Assembly: GCF_017377855.1 (NCBI RefSeq)
Contig: NZ_JAFREP010000028.1
Span: 1-64,000 of the forward strand
Direction: 5' to 3'
DNA length: 64,000 bases
Origin: Acanthopleuribacter pedis
Lineage (GTDB): Bacteria > Acidobacteriota > Holophagae > Acanthopleuribacterales > Acanthopleuribacteraceae
Shown: in pieces, positions 1-8,979 of the stretch
Layout of the letters: each line of letters begins with the position of its first letter
How positions within the stretch are numbered: position 1 is the stretch's first letter
Position numbers and translations under genes: made by a program
The notes under the pieces: generated by a model
The model's input: only the letters and a program-made list of their open reading frames with translations
The model's database searches: none
What the model was told of the DNA's origin: nothing

Positions 1-498
1 TCAAGGATGCGCGGTGGTATTCCAACCTGGTAGCGATGGCACCAAACATTTGCCTCTGGGATTGACACCGCTCCCGCTGATCCTTATGCTCGCCTTCTGA
101 AATTCCTGTTCACGCTTGGGCCACGCACCGTTTGCTTTCGGTCGTAACCTGTGTACTCAAAGCGATTTCAAAACCTCGCGACGAATTCTGGTAAGAAATG
201 TGGGCTAACTCCCGCCCATGAGCCACACTGGCGGCCTGTCCTGAAGCGGCGAGGATCACCGGCGATGCTGAACACAATCGCCGCGGCCAAAAAACCGACA
301 CCGGGGTGATACCTCGGCCGTCTCCCCTGCCGCCTTCAGCACATTCCTCGTGGTTCCCGCGAGAAACAGCGAAACCCAAGGTTCGCTTGGTGCGTCAGGA
401 GAAGGAGAATAGGCCGCACCCCGCCCTGGACGGGTTGTCCCAAAGGTGCCACCGCGCCGGGCCTTCACGACACGTTGAACAACGAGAAGGTGTTGCCT
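1..498. other. Left-edge non-coding region
   Basis: I see no convincing gene in this stretch. Open frames here are short, lack a ribosome binding site and overlap one another on both strands. It lies downstream of the large minus-strand sensor kinase, and no hairpin followed by a T-run is visible on that strand. The only recognisable content is the diverged right end of the TA-flanked MITE family (about 138-207). Confidence 0.5.
138..207. repeat. Diverged right-end remnant of the TA-flanked MITE
   Basis: The segment ends in CTCGCGACGAATTC followed by AAGAAATGTGGGC and TA. It aligns with the last 70 or so bases of the MITE copies at 6728, 12429 and 13674, which end in GAGAAATGCGGGC plus TA. 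No left half is recognisable, so this is a decayed or truncated copy. Confidence 0.5.
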
Positions 499-3400
499 TT
501 ATTTGATTTCATCGGGTGGTGTGGCCGAAGCGCTCTCGACAATCTCGGTCTCCTGAGTCTCCGAGGGCATTGCCCGTGAAAAAGACAGCGTGACGGTGAC
601 CCCGTCCCCTTCGTTGTTGGCAATCGAAATTTTGCCACCACCGTCTTTCATGGCCGCCGCCGCATAATGCAACCCAAAACCCTCCCGGCCGGGTTTGGTG
701 GAGTATCCTTGCTGGTAGACACGCTCGAGGGAATCTTGGTCGAGACCGACGCCGTTATCTTTTAGTTGGAAAACAACCCAATTCTCATCGGCCTGGGTAA
801 CCAAGGTGATGCGGCCACCGCTCTCGCCATGTTTAGAAACCACCGATTCGCGCGCATTCTCAAACAAGCACAACAGCGTGCGCAACGTCCGTGAGCGTTC
901 GATGGCCACCTTGGGGACAGGATGAAGTTCACGTGCCACCGTGATCTGGTTTTTCTGGTAAAGATACCAATCCAAACCCAATGCTTCCTGCACCAAGACA
1001 TTAAGGTCGGTCGATTCTTTTAACACGCGGGACCCCATTCGCTGCCACTGCTGGCGAATGGCGGCGTTAGTCTGGTCCACTTTCTCATTAATGGCGCGCG
1101 ATTCTCGACCAATCACATCAAGCTGTTCTTCGGCGGCTTTCACCACGGCCTCCAGGCCGCCGATCAAACGCGCGGTACCGCCTTCCTCGGCCAAAAAGGC
1201 GGGTAGCCGTTCTTTTTCGCGACTAAGATTCTCCACCAGCCGCTGTAATCCCACCAGCCAACGCCGGTTACCGAGCCGTTCTTCAATCAGGTGACAAGAG
1301 ACACTCAGCCCGTTGAGGTTGTTCCCCATGTTGTGCAGAACATAACGCGCCAATTCGGCCATCCCGGCTTGGTGTGCGTTGCGAATGACCGCGGTTTGGG
1401 CGTTCATGAGGTCGGTGAGGGTGCGCAGGCGGATCAGCGCGGTTAGAGTATGGTCACGGAACAAATTCAGGCGCTCCAAGTCCTTTTTGCTAAACGCCTT
1501 TTCGTTGGCCAGTGATTCCAGGAGCAAACCTCCGGCCAGGCGACCTTCCAGCCAGAGTGGCATGACCATAACGGCGCGTGGCGGCTGGAACGGCCACCAA
1601 TCGAGCTCGCTTCGGTCAGGATCACCCAAAAAGACGGGCTCTTTGAGTTGTGCCGGATCTCGACTCAACAGGAGGGCAAAGCGCGTTTCATCCAAGGATT
1701 GACTGAAAATGGAAGCCGGGTAATGCAAGGCGGCGCTAACCGAAAACTCGTGAATGGCCCGGTCAAACAAAATAATCAGCGCGCGATCGACCCCGGAGAA
1801 CATATTAAATACCTGATTTAACAATGTTTCCAAGACACGTTCGCTAGCGACCTCGCGGTTGATCGCCTGCACGATTTGGTTGAGGGATTCGAGTTCGCGG
1901 TACTTCTGATTAAGATCCAGGTTGCGCTGTTGCAGCGCGGCGGTGCGTTCACGAACCAAATTCTCGAGATTGCGGTTAATGTACATGAGATCGAGATGGG
2001 TGCGAATCCGCGCCAGCAACTCCGGTTTGGAGACGGGTTTCGAGAGGAAATCGTTGCCGCCAATCTTAAAAGCGCGAACAAGATCGTCGGGCTGGTTCTT
2101 GGCGGTCAAGAAAATGATGGGCAACTCTTGCATCGAAAACCGCTCGCGAATCTTGGCGCAGACATCGTACCCCGACAAATCCGGCATCATGATGTCCAGC
2201 AAGACAATATGAAAGTCTTGATTTTCTTCCAAGATTTTAAGCGCTTCTTTGCCGTCTTTTGCCTCGGTGAGGTTGAAGTTCCGCATCGACAGATGGTTAA
2301 CCAGCACGGCCCGATTCACGTCATTGTCGTCTACCAATAAGATATTGGGCGAACCGGGCTGCATGGGCGATTGCAGCCCAATGGTGCGGGTCCCAAAGCT
2401 GAGGGTTTGCCCATCAGGTGTATGCGGGGGCAAATAGGTGTGCTGGGCCACGCGTTCGGTGGGCGCCTCACTGCTGGTTTCACCACCCTCGGCAAGGGCT
2501 AAGGTGAAGGAGAAGGTAGCCCCTCGCCCTAACTCGGAATCAACACTAATCACCCCACCGTGGAGTTCAACCAACTGCTTGGTGACGGCAAGCCCGATCC
2601 CGGTTCCGGTGTGGATACGGGCGGTATGGCCGTCGGCCTGCTGAAATGATTGAAAAATAACCTCTTGCTGGGAGGGATCAATCCCGCAACCAGTATCACT
2701 GACATGGACGATCACCCGCTCCCCATTCACCTGGGCATGAAGACGAATCACGCCTTGTTCCGTAAACTTCACCGAGTTCCCCAAAAGGTTGTAGAGAATT
2801 TGTTGAAGCCGGTTGGCATCGGCCAAAACGGGCGGGAAGTTATCGGGAATCTCGTTTTGCAACTCAAGCGGCTTCCCGCCGACAAGCCCTTTTACAATCG
2901 AGAAAACGGATTCAGCGGTGCGGTGTAGGTCGGTGGGGAACAACCGCAGTTCCAGGCCGTGCCGCTGTAAACGCGAATAATCGAGAATGTCATCCACGAG
3001 ACGCGCCAAGCGTCGGCCACTGGAAATAATCATTTTAAGGTTCTTGCGCATAACGGTGTTGGGCTCGCCGGCCACGCCGTCGAGCAAAGATTCGGTCAAG
3101 CCGATAATGCCGTTCAACGGGGTGCGCAGCTCGTGGGACGTGTTGGCCAAAAATTGGTCCTTGAGCCGATCCATTTCGAGCAGGCGCGCCCGTAGTTGCT
3201 TTTCATTAATATAAGCACGGGAAGCATAAAGCGTGACGGAACCTACGAGACCAAGCAACAGCAACATGGCCAACAATCGGGTCACAACCGACTCGTACCA
3301 AAAGGGTAAAACCTGAATGGGTTTGCGGGTGACTTCACCCCAATCACCATTCCAGTTGGTGGCTTTGACTTCCATTTCGTACTCGCCGGGGGGAAGCTCG

Positions 3401-5751
3401 GCGTAAACGGCCTCACGGCGACTGGGATCGGCATAGATCCAGTCGGGATCGTATCCTTTTAAACGGTAGGCATAACGAATGTTGTCGGAACGAGAATAAT
3501 AAAGCGCGGCGAAGGAAACGGCCAGATAGCGATCCTCGGGGTTCAACTGCCAAACGTCCTGATACTGGGCGATGGGGCGAAAGGCGCCGTTGCGTTCCGC
3601 TGAAGATAAGACGGGTCCGTTGCGCCACCAAGAGAAAACGGTGGGTTGGTGGGAGACGTCCTCCCGAACCTTGCTCGCGGCAAACTGGTTAAAACCGCCG
3701 GCACCGCCAAAGAAAATACTGCCGCCGGCATTGCGGTACCCACTCCCCACGGAAAACTCGTTGGCCTGCAAGCCGTCATACACATCGAAGGTACGGATGG
3801 TTTCCTGCTCCGGCTCAAACAAGACAATGCCCATATTGGTACTGATCCATAAATCGCCGCGTTGATCTTCCACCACGGCGTAAATGGTTTCGTTGGGAAA
3901 ACCGTCGCGGCGGCCGTAATAACGAAACACGCCCTCGCGGGGATCCATCAGTTTGTTGAGCCCGGCGAGGGTGCCGACCCAGAGCGAACCGTCGCGGCCT
4001 TTATGGAACGCGGTAACGGTATTGTGGCTCAAACTGTTGGGGTTATGGATATCGTGAAAGAAGCGACGGACGCGACCGGTATGGGTATCCATCCGATTGA
4101 GGCCACGCACCGTTCCGACCCAAATACGACCCGGGCGATCATCCACCAGCGCGGTAATCATGCTATCGGAAAGGGTGAGATCGTCCTCCGCGTCATGGTG
4201 ATAAACCTTGAAGTCATTGGTTTCCCGCTGATAGCGACTCAGCCCATGGCGGGTGCCGGCCCATACAACCCCCCCCTGATCAGCCAATAAAGCGAGGACG
4301 AAATCATGGCTCAAACTCGTGTCTTGCTCTGGGTCGTGGCGAAAGGTTTCAAAGCCTTGCTGTTGTGCACGGCGTAAACTAAGACCATTTCGCGTCCCCA
4401 CCCAGAGGTTTTCCTCGGCGTCTCGCGCCAAACACCGCACCATTCCCTCCGCGATGGTGGTGGGATCATTGGGATCATGACTAAAATGTTCGACTCGGTA
4501 GGTAAATAAGTCAAAGTAGTCCAACCCGTCGCCGGTACCAACCCAAAGGTATCCGGGACGATCTTCCAAAAAACTCCACACAAAGGGATGAGAAAGGGAC
4601 GCCGGGTCATTGGGATCGTGACTAAAGGTCGTAAACCGTTTTGATTGCTCCGAATACAGATAAAGCGCATTGAGGGTTCCCACCCAGAGGTTGCCGACAC
4701 GATCCACCCAGAGACCGGTTAAACCGTCCTCGGAGAATTCGCGGCTACGATCTTCTTGCGAGCGAATACGCAACACCTGTTCCGAATTGGGATTGTATTG
4801 AAAAAGTGCGTTGGCGGAGCCCAGCCACAAAAAGTCGTCGTGATCCCAAGCCAGAAAACGGACCTCGGCAAGCCCCTCCAAATTGCGTTTTCGCTGTAGG
4901 CCGACCCCGAGGGAACCGGTGAGCGGCATTTCGTAGAGCCCACGGTCCGTGCCAATCCACAAAACCTCGTCGTTCTCTCGCTCTAAAGCCAGGACGGCGG
5001 CCGAAACGCCGTCATCGGTCGAGAGAGGGATCACGGTACTGTCGGTCAATTGTTCCCCGCTAAAGGAAAGTACCAACAACCCGTTTGGTCCCCCCAAGAA
5101 CAGGCGCGATCCATCACCATGGATGGCGTTAAAACCGGCTGCAGTGCTTTCGAAAAGCGCCTGCTTTTGCGACTCGTTAAGTCCCCCGGTGAGGGTTGAT
5201 AATTCGTGCCATGTCTGCCGACGCGTATCAAAATAGATCACACCATTCACGGATGCAATCCACAAGCGACCGGCATCGTCCATTTGAACCGAAGTTTGCT
5301 TCAGGCTGAGCGGAATGAGGGGCAGATCAGCGGGAAGCGCATGGTGGGTCACGGTTCCTTGCCGGGGATCCAAGCGATCCAAACCCGATTCGGGAACAAC
5401 AACCCAGAGCATGCCGTCCTGATCTTGGGTCACCGCAATGACATAACTGCTGGTAAGTGAACCTTCGAGCCGCGGCTGATGGCGAAAAACCTGGAATTGG
5501 TAACCATCGAAAAGATTGAGGCCGTCCTCGGTGGCGATCCACAACAGCCCTTCAGAATCTTGATAAAGATCGAAAATGGTAAGTTGCGAAAGACCTTCGT
5601 TTTTCCCGAATCTTTGGAAGCGAATCAATTGCTGTTCTTTCGCGGCGACGGGCGCAAAACCGAAGAGAAGGGCGAGACACAGCGTTGCCCTGCAAGCCGC
5701 AATTAAGAACTGGGGCAAACGCTTGACGAATCTCGTGACGTTGTTGGTCAT
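499..5751 (-). CDS. Periplasmic-propeller hybrid histidine kinase with a second C-terminal kinase core
   Basis: Very large membrane sensor of 1750 aa. Order: signal peptide (about 1-40), two-component-regulator propeller repeats of the 'LWVGT..GL' type (about 45-735), Y_Y_Y-like domain, one membrane segment near 830, HisKA with SHELRTPLNG (His near 870), HATPase (DTGCGID and GTGIGLA boxes), receiver with LLDIMMPDLSG (Asp near 1184), a probable GAF-like segment (about 1250-1450), then VLHNMGNNLNG (near 1470) and a second GHKL domain (ENARES, DNGVGLD, GFGLH). Such propeller sensors usually detect periplasmic ligands, often glycans, but the ligand cannot be inferred here. The start at 5751 was chosen because a signal peptide follows it directly and a longer start would run into the neighbouring TANGO2 gene. 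Its Shine-Dalgarno is weak. It is a paralogue of the gene at 32088-36776. Confidence 0.93.
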   Translation of the reverse strand: MTNNVTRFVKRLPQFLIAACRATLCLALLFGFAPVAAKEQQLIRFQRFGKNEGLSQLTIFDLYQDSEGLLWIATEDGLNLFDGYQFQVFRHQPRLEGSLTSSYVIAVTQDQDGMLWVVVPESGLDRLDPRQGTVTHHALPADLPLIPLSLKQTSVQMDDAGRLWIASVNGVIYFDTRRQTWHELSTLTGGLNESQKQALFESTAAGFNAIHGDGSRLFLGGPNGLLVLSFSGEQLTDSTVIPLSTDDGVSAAVLALERENDEVLWIGTDRGLYEMPLTGSLGVGLQRKRNLEGLAEVRFLAWDHDDFLWLGSANALFQYNPNSEQVLRIRSQEDRSREFSEDGLTGLWVDRVGNLWVGTLNALYLYSEQSKRFTTFSHDPNDPASLSHPFVWSFLEDRPGYLWVGTGDGLDYFDLFTYRVEHFSHDPNDPTTIAEGMVRCLARDAEENLWVGTRNGLSLRRAQQQGFETFRHDPEQDTSLSHDFVLALLADQGGVVWAGTRHGLSRYQRETNDFKVYHHDAEDDLTLSDSMITALVDDRPGRIWVGTVRGLNRMDTHTGRVRRFFHDIHNPNSLSHNTVTAFHKGRDGSLWVGTLAGLNKLMDPREGVFRYYGRRDGFPNETIYAVVEDQRGDLWISTNMGIVLFEPEQETIRTFDVYDGLQANEFSVGSGYRNAGGSIFFGGAGGFNQFAASKVREDVSHQPTVFSWWRNGPVLSSAERNGAFRPIAQYQDVWQLNPEDRYLAVSFAALYYSRSDNIRYAYRLKGYDPDWIYADPSRREAVYAELPPGEYEMEVKATNWNGDWGEVTRKPIQVLPFWYESVVTRLLAMLLLLGLVGSVTLYASRAYINEKQLRARLLEMDRLKDQFLANTSHELRTPLNGIIGLTESLLDGVAGEPNTVMRKNLKMIISSGRRLARLVDDILDYSRLQRHGLELRLFPTDLHRTAESVFSIVKGLVGGKPLELQNEIPDNFPPVLADANRLQQILYNLLGNSVKFTEQGVIRLHAQVNGERVIVHVSDTGCGIDPSQQEVIFQSFQQADGHTARIHTGTGIGLAVTKQLVELHGGVISVDSELGRGATFSFTLALAEGGETSSEAPTERVAQHTYLPPHTPDGQTLSFGTRTIGLQSPMQPGSPNILLVDDNDVNRAVLVNHLSMRNFNLTEAKDGKEALKILEENQDFHIVLLDIMMPDLSGYDVCAKIRERFSMQELPIIFLTAKNQPDDLVRAFKIGGNDFLSKPVSKPELLARIRTHLDLMYINRNLENLVRERTAALQQRNLDLNQKYRELESLNQIVQAINREVASERVLETLLNQVFNMFSGVDRALIILFDRAIHEFSVSAALHYPASIFSQSLDETRFALLLSRDPAQLKEPVFLGDPDRSELDWWPFQPPRAVMVMPLWLEGRLAGGLLLESLANEKAFSKKDLERLNLFRDHTLTALIRLRTLTDLMNAQTAVIRNAHQAGMAELARYVLHNMGNNLNGLSVSCHLIEERLGNRRWLVGLQRLVENLSREKERLPAFLAEEGGTARLIGGLEAVVKAAEEQLDVIGRESRAINEKVDQTNAAIRQQWQRMGSRVLKESTDLNVLVQEALGLDWYLYQKNQITVARELHPVPKVAIERSRTLRTLLCLFENARESVVSKHGESGGRITLVTQADENWVVFQLKDNGVGLDQDSLERVYQQGYSTKPGREGFGLHYAAAAMKDGGGKISIANNEGDGVTVTLSFSRAMPSETQETEIVESASATPPDEIK

Positions 5752-5926
5752 AGGTGCATCACGTAAAGGCAAGTTGAAACTGTCTCGAAACGGAAGGTTT
5801 ACATCATTATAGAGGAAGCCCGTGAAAAGGTCCAAAGCAAAACAGCGCCATCGGCAGGGGCGGCGTGTTTGCGGGGGATTTCGAAGGCAATCCCGAATGG
5901 GAAGCCGCGGTATGACTGACGGTTGT

Positions 5927-6700
5927 TTACATGTTCGCCAATGAGACGGCCAGCTCAAACCGACGTGGCTCATGAGGGCCGTCACCGTTCCCATAGCTCC
6001 GTTCTTCTAGCGTGAGCCGACCGTTTTTCTCCCAAGTAAGCAGCGAACCGACACGACTGCCGTAGACGGGGCTTTCAATATAGAGAGAAGAAAGCAAGCG
6101 CTCCCACGCCATGGGGACACCGGTTCGCGGCAGGAGCGCATCGGGAAAGGTTTCTGAATCGGCAAGAAGATCAAATAAAACTTGACCTTGCTGCCCGGGT
6201 TGCCAACGACGCAAGCCGTCCATCCCCTTTCGAAGCTTGGGCCAGGGCGCATTGAGCAAGTGATTGCTGAGCCCGTGGTAGCCGGGCGTCAGCGGTTCAA
6301 CGCCGCCTGCCTGTTGATTGGAAAAGTAAAACAAGGCGTCGAGGCGACCAAATATGAGGTTAAAGCCGGAGTACCGCGCACCTTCCGCGCAAAGTCGCTG
6401 GACAAAGGCGTCGTGGGACTGGTGGTGGGCGAGATAATCGCGAACAAGGAGCCCGCGCGAGGGCGCCTGCTCGAGGACGGCGGCTGGATCGCGGAAATTG
6501 GTCAAGGCGGCAAAACGGCCGTGCCTGGAAACACCCAACCAGGTGCCGCCCTGTTCCAAATCACGACCCGCGAGCAGGTCGGGGTGGTCATCCCAAAAGG
6601 CCAAACGCTGGGTGGGCCGTTTGTAAAATTCATCGCGATTGGCGGCGATGACGAGGGGTACCGCATCATGGACTTGATACGCGATGAGAAGGGTACACAT
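5927..6700 (-). CDS. TANGO2/NRDE family protein
   Basis: A 257-aa protein beginning MCTLL and carrying the family-defining ANRDE motif near residue 20, followed by AGRDLEQGGTWLG and a TNFRDP motif. This is the NRDE (TANGO2) family, whose biochemical role is unsettled. The eukaryotic member has been linked to haem or acyl-CoA handling. The conserved Cys directly after the initiator Met supports the start at 6700, which also has GGAGG about 6 bases upstream. A longer frame to 6838 exists but its extra codons lie inside the MITE. The protein has no signal peptide or membrane segment and is presumably cytoplasmic. Confidence 0.9.
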   Translation of the reverse strand: MCTLLIAYQVHDAVPLVIAANRDEFYKRPTQRLAFWDDHPDLLAGRDLEQGGTWLGVSRHGRFAALTNFRDPAAVLEQAPSRGLLVRDYLAHHQSHDAFVQRLCAEGARYSGFNLIFGRLDALFYFSNQQAGGVEPLTPGYHGLSNHLLNAPWPKLRKGMDGLRRWQPGQQGQVLFDLLADSETFPDALLPRTGVPMAWERLLSSLYIESPVYGSRVGSLLTWEKNGRLTLEERSYGNGDGPHEPRRFELAVSLANM

Positions 6701-6727
6701 GGGGCCTCCGTTCAGGGTGGCGTCATT

Positions 6728-6963
6728 ATAGCTCGCATTTCTCACAAAGAATTCTGCTACGGGCAAGCCATGCGATGACGAGGGTTTGCCTTCCGCGGGG
6801 CGGCCGGCCGCCTTACTCGGTCGCGGCGCCTTCGCCACAGCTGCTAGGCCGAAAGGTCGGGCCCGCGAAAGGTCGGACCCCTGTTCCGTGGCTTGGTCGT
6901 CATCTTCGACCTCACAAGGCTTTCAGCTTCTCGCGAGGGATCCTTGCGAGAAATGCGGGCTAA
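6728..6963. mobile_element. MITE copy A, TA-flanked
   Basis: About 236 bp bounded by TA. The left end reads GCTCGCATTTCTCA and the right end GAGAAATGCGGGC followed by TA, so the two ends form a terminal inverted repeat of about 14 bp. The body matches the copies at 12429-12665 and 13674-13893 along their length. There is no coding capacity. Ends duplicated on TA are typical of IS630/Tc1-type transposition, so this is inferred to be a non-autonomous element of that group. It sits just upstream of the TANGO2 gene start. Confidence 0.75.
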
Positions 6964-7267
6964 CACCAGGATAGCGAGAGAACGGCCTTGGTTGGTCGGC
7001 ATTTCCGAAAAAGCCATCGATTGTTGCCTGCAGGTCGCCCAAAGATCGGCCGCCGGGGGCGCTTGTATAACCACGCGATCATTGGGTCGCGGCTTTTAGG
7101 GTTGATATGCTCTTTGGATAGACCCCTGATCGGTTGCGCACTATTGCATCAGAGAACGGGTCCGGCGTGTGTTCCAGGGGGATCCAGGGCAAGGCTGGGT
7201 TTAAACCTAGAAAGCACCATCGTTACTCGGTGGTGAGCACGCGTTAAGCGGGAAAAGGCCGGCAACC
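6964..7267. other. Intergenic stretch with no recognised feature
   Basis: It lies between MITE copy A and the stop codon of the radical SAM gene. I see no open frame with a ribosome binding site and no clear terminator hairpin. Confidence 0.4.
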
Positions 7268-8359
7268 TCAGGTGAATAAGGCCATTTGGTCGCCCGCGCG
7301 TGGGGGCGGCTGAAAAAGATCGACGCGGAGTTCTCGTCGAACTTGGTTCAGCTTGAATCGCCGGCAAGCGAGTTTAAAGCGCTGCGACAGCAACTGGGCG
7401 TAGTTTCCCGTCCCACGCATCCGCTTGCCGAAGGTAGGGTCGTTGTTTTTACCACCACGCACGGATTGAACCAGGCTAAACACATGGTTGGCGCGATCTG
7501 GATAGTGGGTGTCCAGCCATTCACGGAATAAGTCTTGTAGCTCAAGCGGCAAACGCAACATGACGTAACCGGCAAATTCAGCGCCGTGACCAACAGCGGC
7601 TTCCAAAAGCGCCTCTAATTCATGGTCGTTGAGCGCGGGAATCATCGGCGCGGCCATAACCCCGGTCGGCACGCCGGCGGCGGCCAAGGCGGCGACAGCC
7701 TCTAAGCGCCGTTGCGGCGTGGCGGCCCGGGGTTCCATACGGCGCGCAAGCCGCGGGTCAAGCGTGGTCACGGAAACAAATACTTGGGCTAAACCGTCCG
7801 CGGCCATTTCGGCAAGTAAATCCAAGTCGCGCATCACCAACGCCGACTTGGTAATAAGGGCAACCGGATGCCGGTAAGCGTGAAAAACCGAAAGCAGGGA
7901 TCGGGTTATTTGGTAACGGCGCTCAATGGGTTGATACGGGTCGGTGTTGGCGCCGATGGTGACAGCTTTACATTGGTAACCTGGCTTGCGAAGTTCCGCT
8001 TCCAATAATTCGGCGGCGTTTTCTTTCTTAAAGAGATGCACCTCAAAATCCAAGCCGGGTGAGTACCCCCAATAAGCATGGGTAGGTCGCGCATAACAAT
8101 ATATACAACCGTGCTCACAACCCCGATAGGGGTTTATCGACTGGTCGAACGGAATATCCGGGCTCTGATTTCGGTTGATGATTGTTTTAGTGGCATCGCG
8201 GTGAACCCGCGTCTGAATCGGCGGGGGTGAGAAAAGCGCATCCTCCAAGGTTCCCCAGCCATCGTCAAAAAGATGGTTTTGCTGTTTTTCGAACCGACCG
8301 TCGCGATTCGACAAAGCACCCCGGCCGTGGTGCTGTTGCAATACCTCTAAATCACCCAT
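7268..8359 (-). CDS. SPL-like (PA0069/Rv2578c-type) radical SAM protein
   Basis: A 363-aa radical SAM protein with the 4Fe-4S motif CEHGCIYCY (C-x3-C-x2-C, near residue 80) preceded by SINPYRGC, as in the PA0069/Rv2578c group related to spore photoproduct lyase. Further family features are GANTDPYQPIE, the ITKSALV strand and the VSVTTLD segment. Members are cytoplasmic. The substrate is not established, although a nucleic-acid-related role has been suggested from the relation to SPL. The start at 8359 is supported by a GAGGGGAGG ribosome binding site directly upstream; an in-frame extension to 8437 has none. The length fits the family. Confidence 0.92.
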   Translation of the reverse strand: MGDLEVLQQHHGRGALSNRDGRFEKQQNHLFDDGWGTLEDALFSPPPIQTRVHRDATKTIINRNQSPDIPFDQSINPYRGCEHGCIYCYARPTHAYWGYSPGLDFEVHLFKKENAAELLEAELRKPGYQCKAVTIGANTDPYQPIERRYQITRSLLSVFHAYRHPVALITKSALVMRDLDLLAEMAADGLAQVFVSVTTLDPRLARRMEPRAATPQRRLEAVAALAAAGVPTGVMAAPMIPALNDHELEALLEAAVGHGAEFAGYVMLRLPLELQDLFREWLDTHYPDRANHVFSLVQSVRGGKNNDPTFGKRMRGTGNYAQLLSQRFKLACRRFKLNQVRRELRVDLFQPPPRAGDQMALFT

Positions 8360-8979
8360 CGCCTCCCCTCCTCTTGTGCCGGTATCTATTCTAGAGGACT
8401 GGTGAGCGCAACACCACCTATTTTCCAATTGGTTCACAACTTATTTTTCACTTAACAACTTTTTAACACCACAACCTCCGCTCCGAGGAAAAACCCCACT
8501 AGCGGGCAGTGTTTACACAAGGCCGCCAACCGGAAAACGTGTCCTTTATCACAAAATCAACCGGCGTAAAATGAAATCACCTTACTTCTCAGGTGAAAAA
8601 ACACCCCCAACGAGAAAATCCAGCCAAAGACAAGCTTCTGGCTTCTAAAGCCTTACTTAAGGTCTAGTTAGCAGCTGGTTAGACCAGAGAAACTATCGCT
8701 GAAATATCAATAACAGTTCGCTGAAACCACGTTGAAGTCTCGTTTTTCAGGCTGAAAGATCCCGATGGGTGACACCTTTTATTCTTTACTTCGTTTTACA
8801 CAAGAATTACAATGAGCGCCAATTCATTTTTTACGCCTTGGACCGTTCACTGATCCGAGTTTGATGCAAACCCGATGTGTTTGCCCATCACTTCACTTCG
8901 ATGCCCCTGTCTCTATGTTCAGGGCTCCTGTTTCCAAAGCACGGGACCCACGGTCCCCCAAGACGAGGAGTTATCTTAC
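8360..8979. promoter_or_regulatory. Divergent intergenic region between the radical SAM gene and the secreted hydrolase
   Basis: About 620 bp, AT-richer than the flanking genes, which must hold promoters for both divergent genes. A short inverted repeat TCACCT / AGGTGA is visible at 8577-8596. I cannot identify -35/-10 elements with confidence, and I see no small gene. Confidence 0.35.

Noticed and set aside
5752..5994. N-terminal extension of the first propeller kinase
   Set aside because: It would bury the signal peptide 80 residues inside the protein and overlap the TANGO2 gene.
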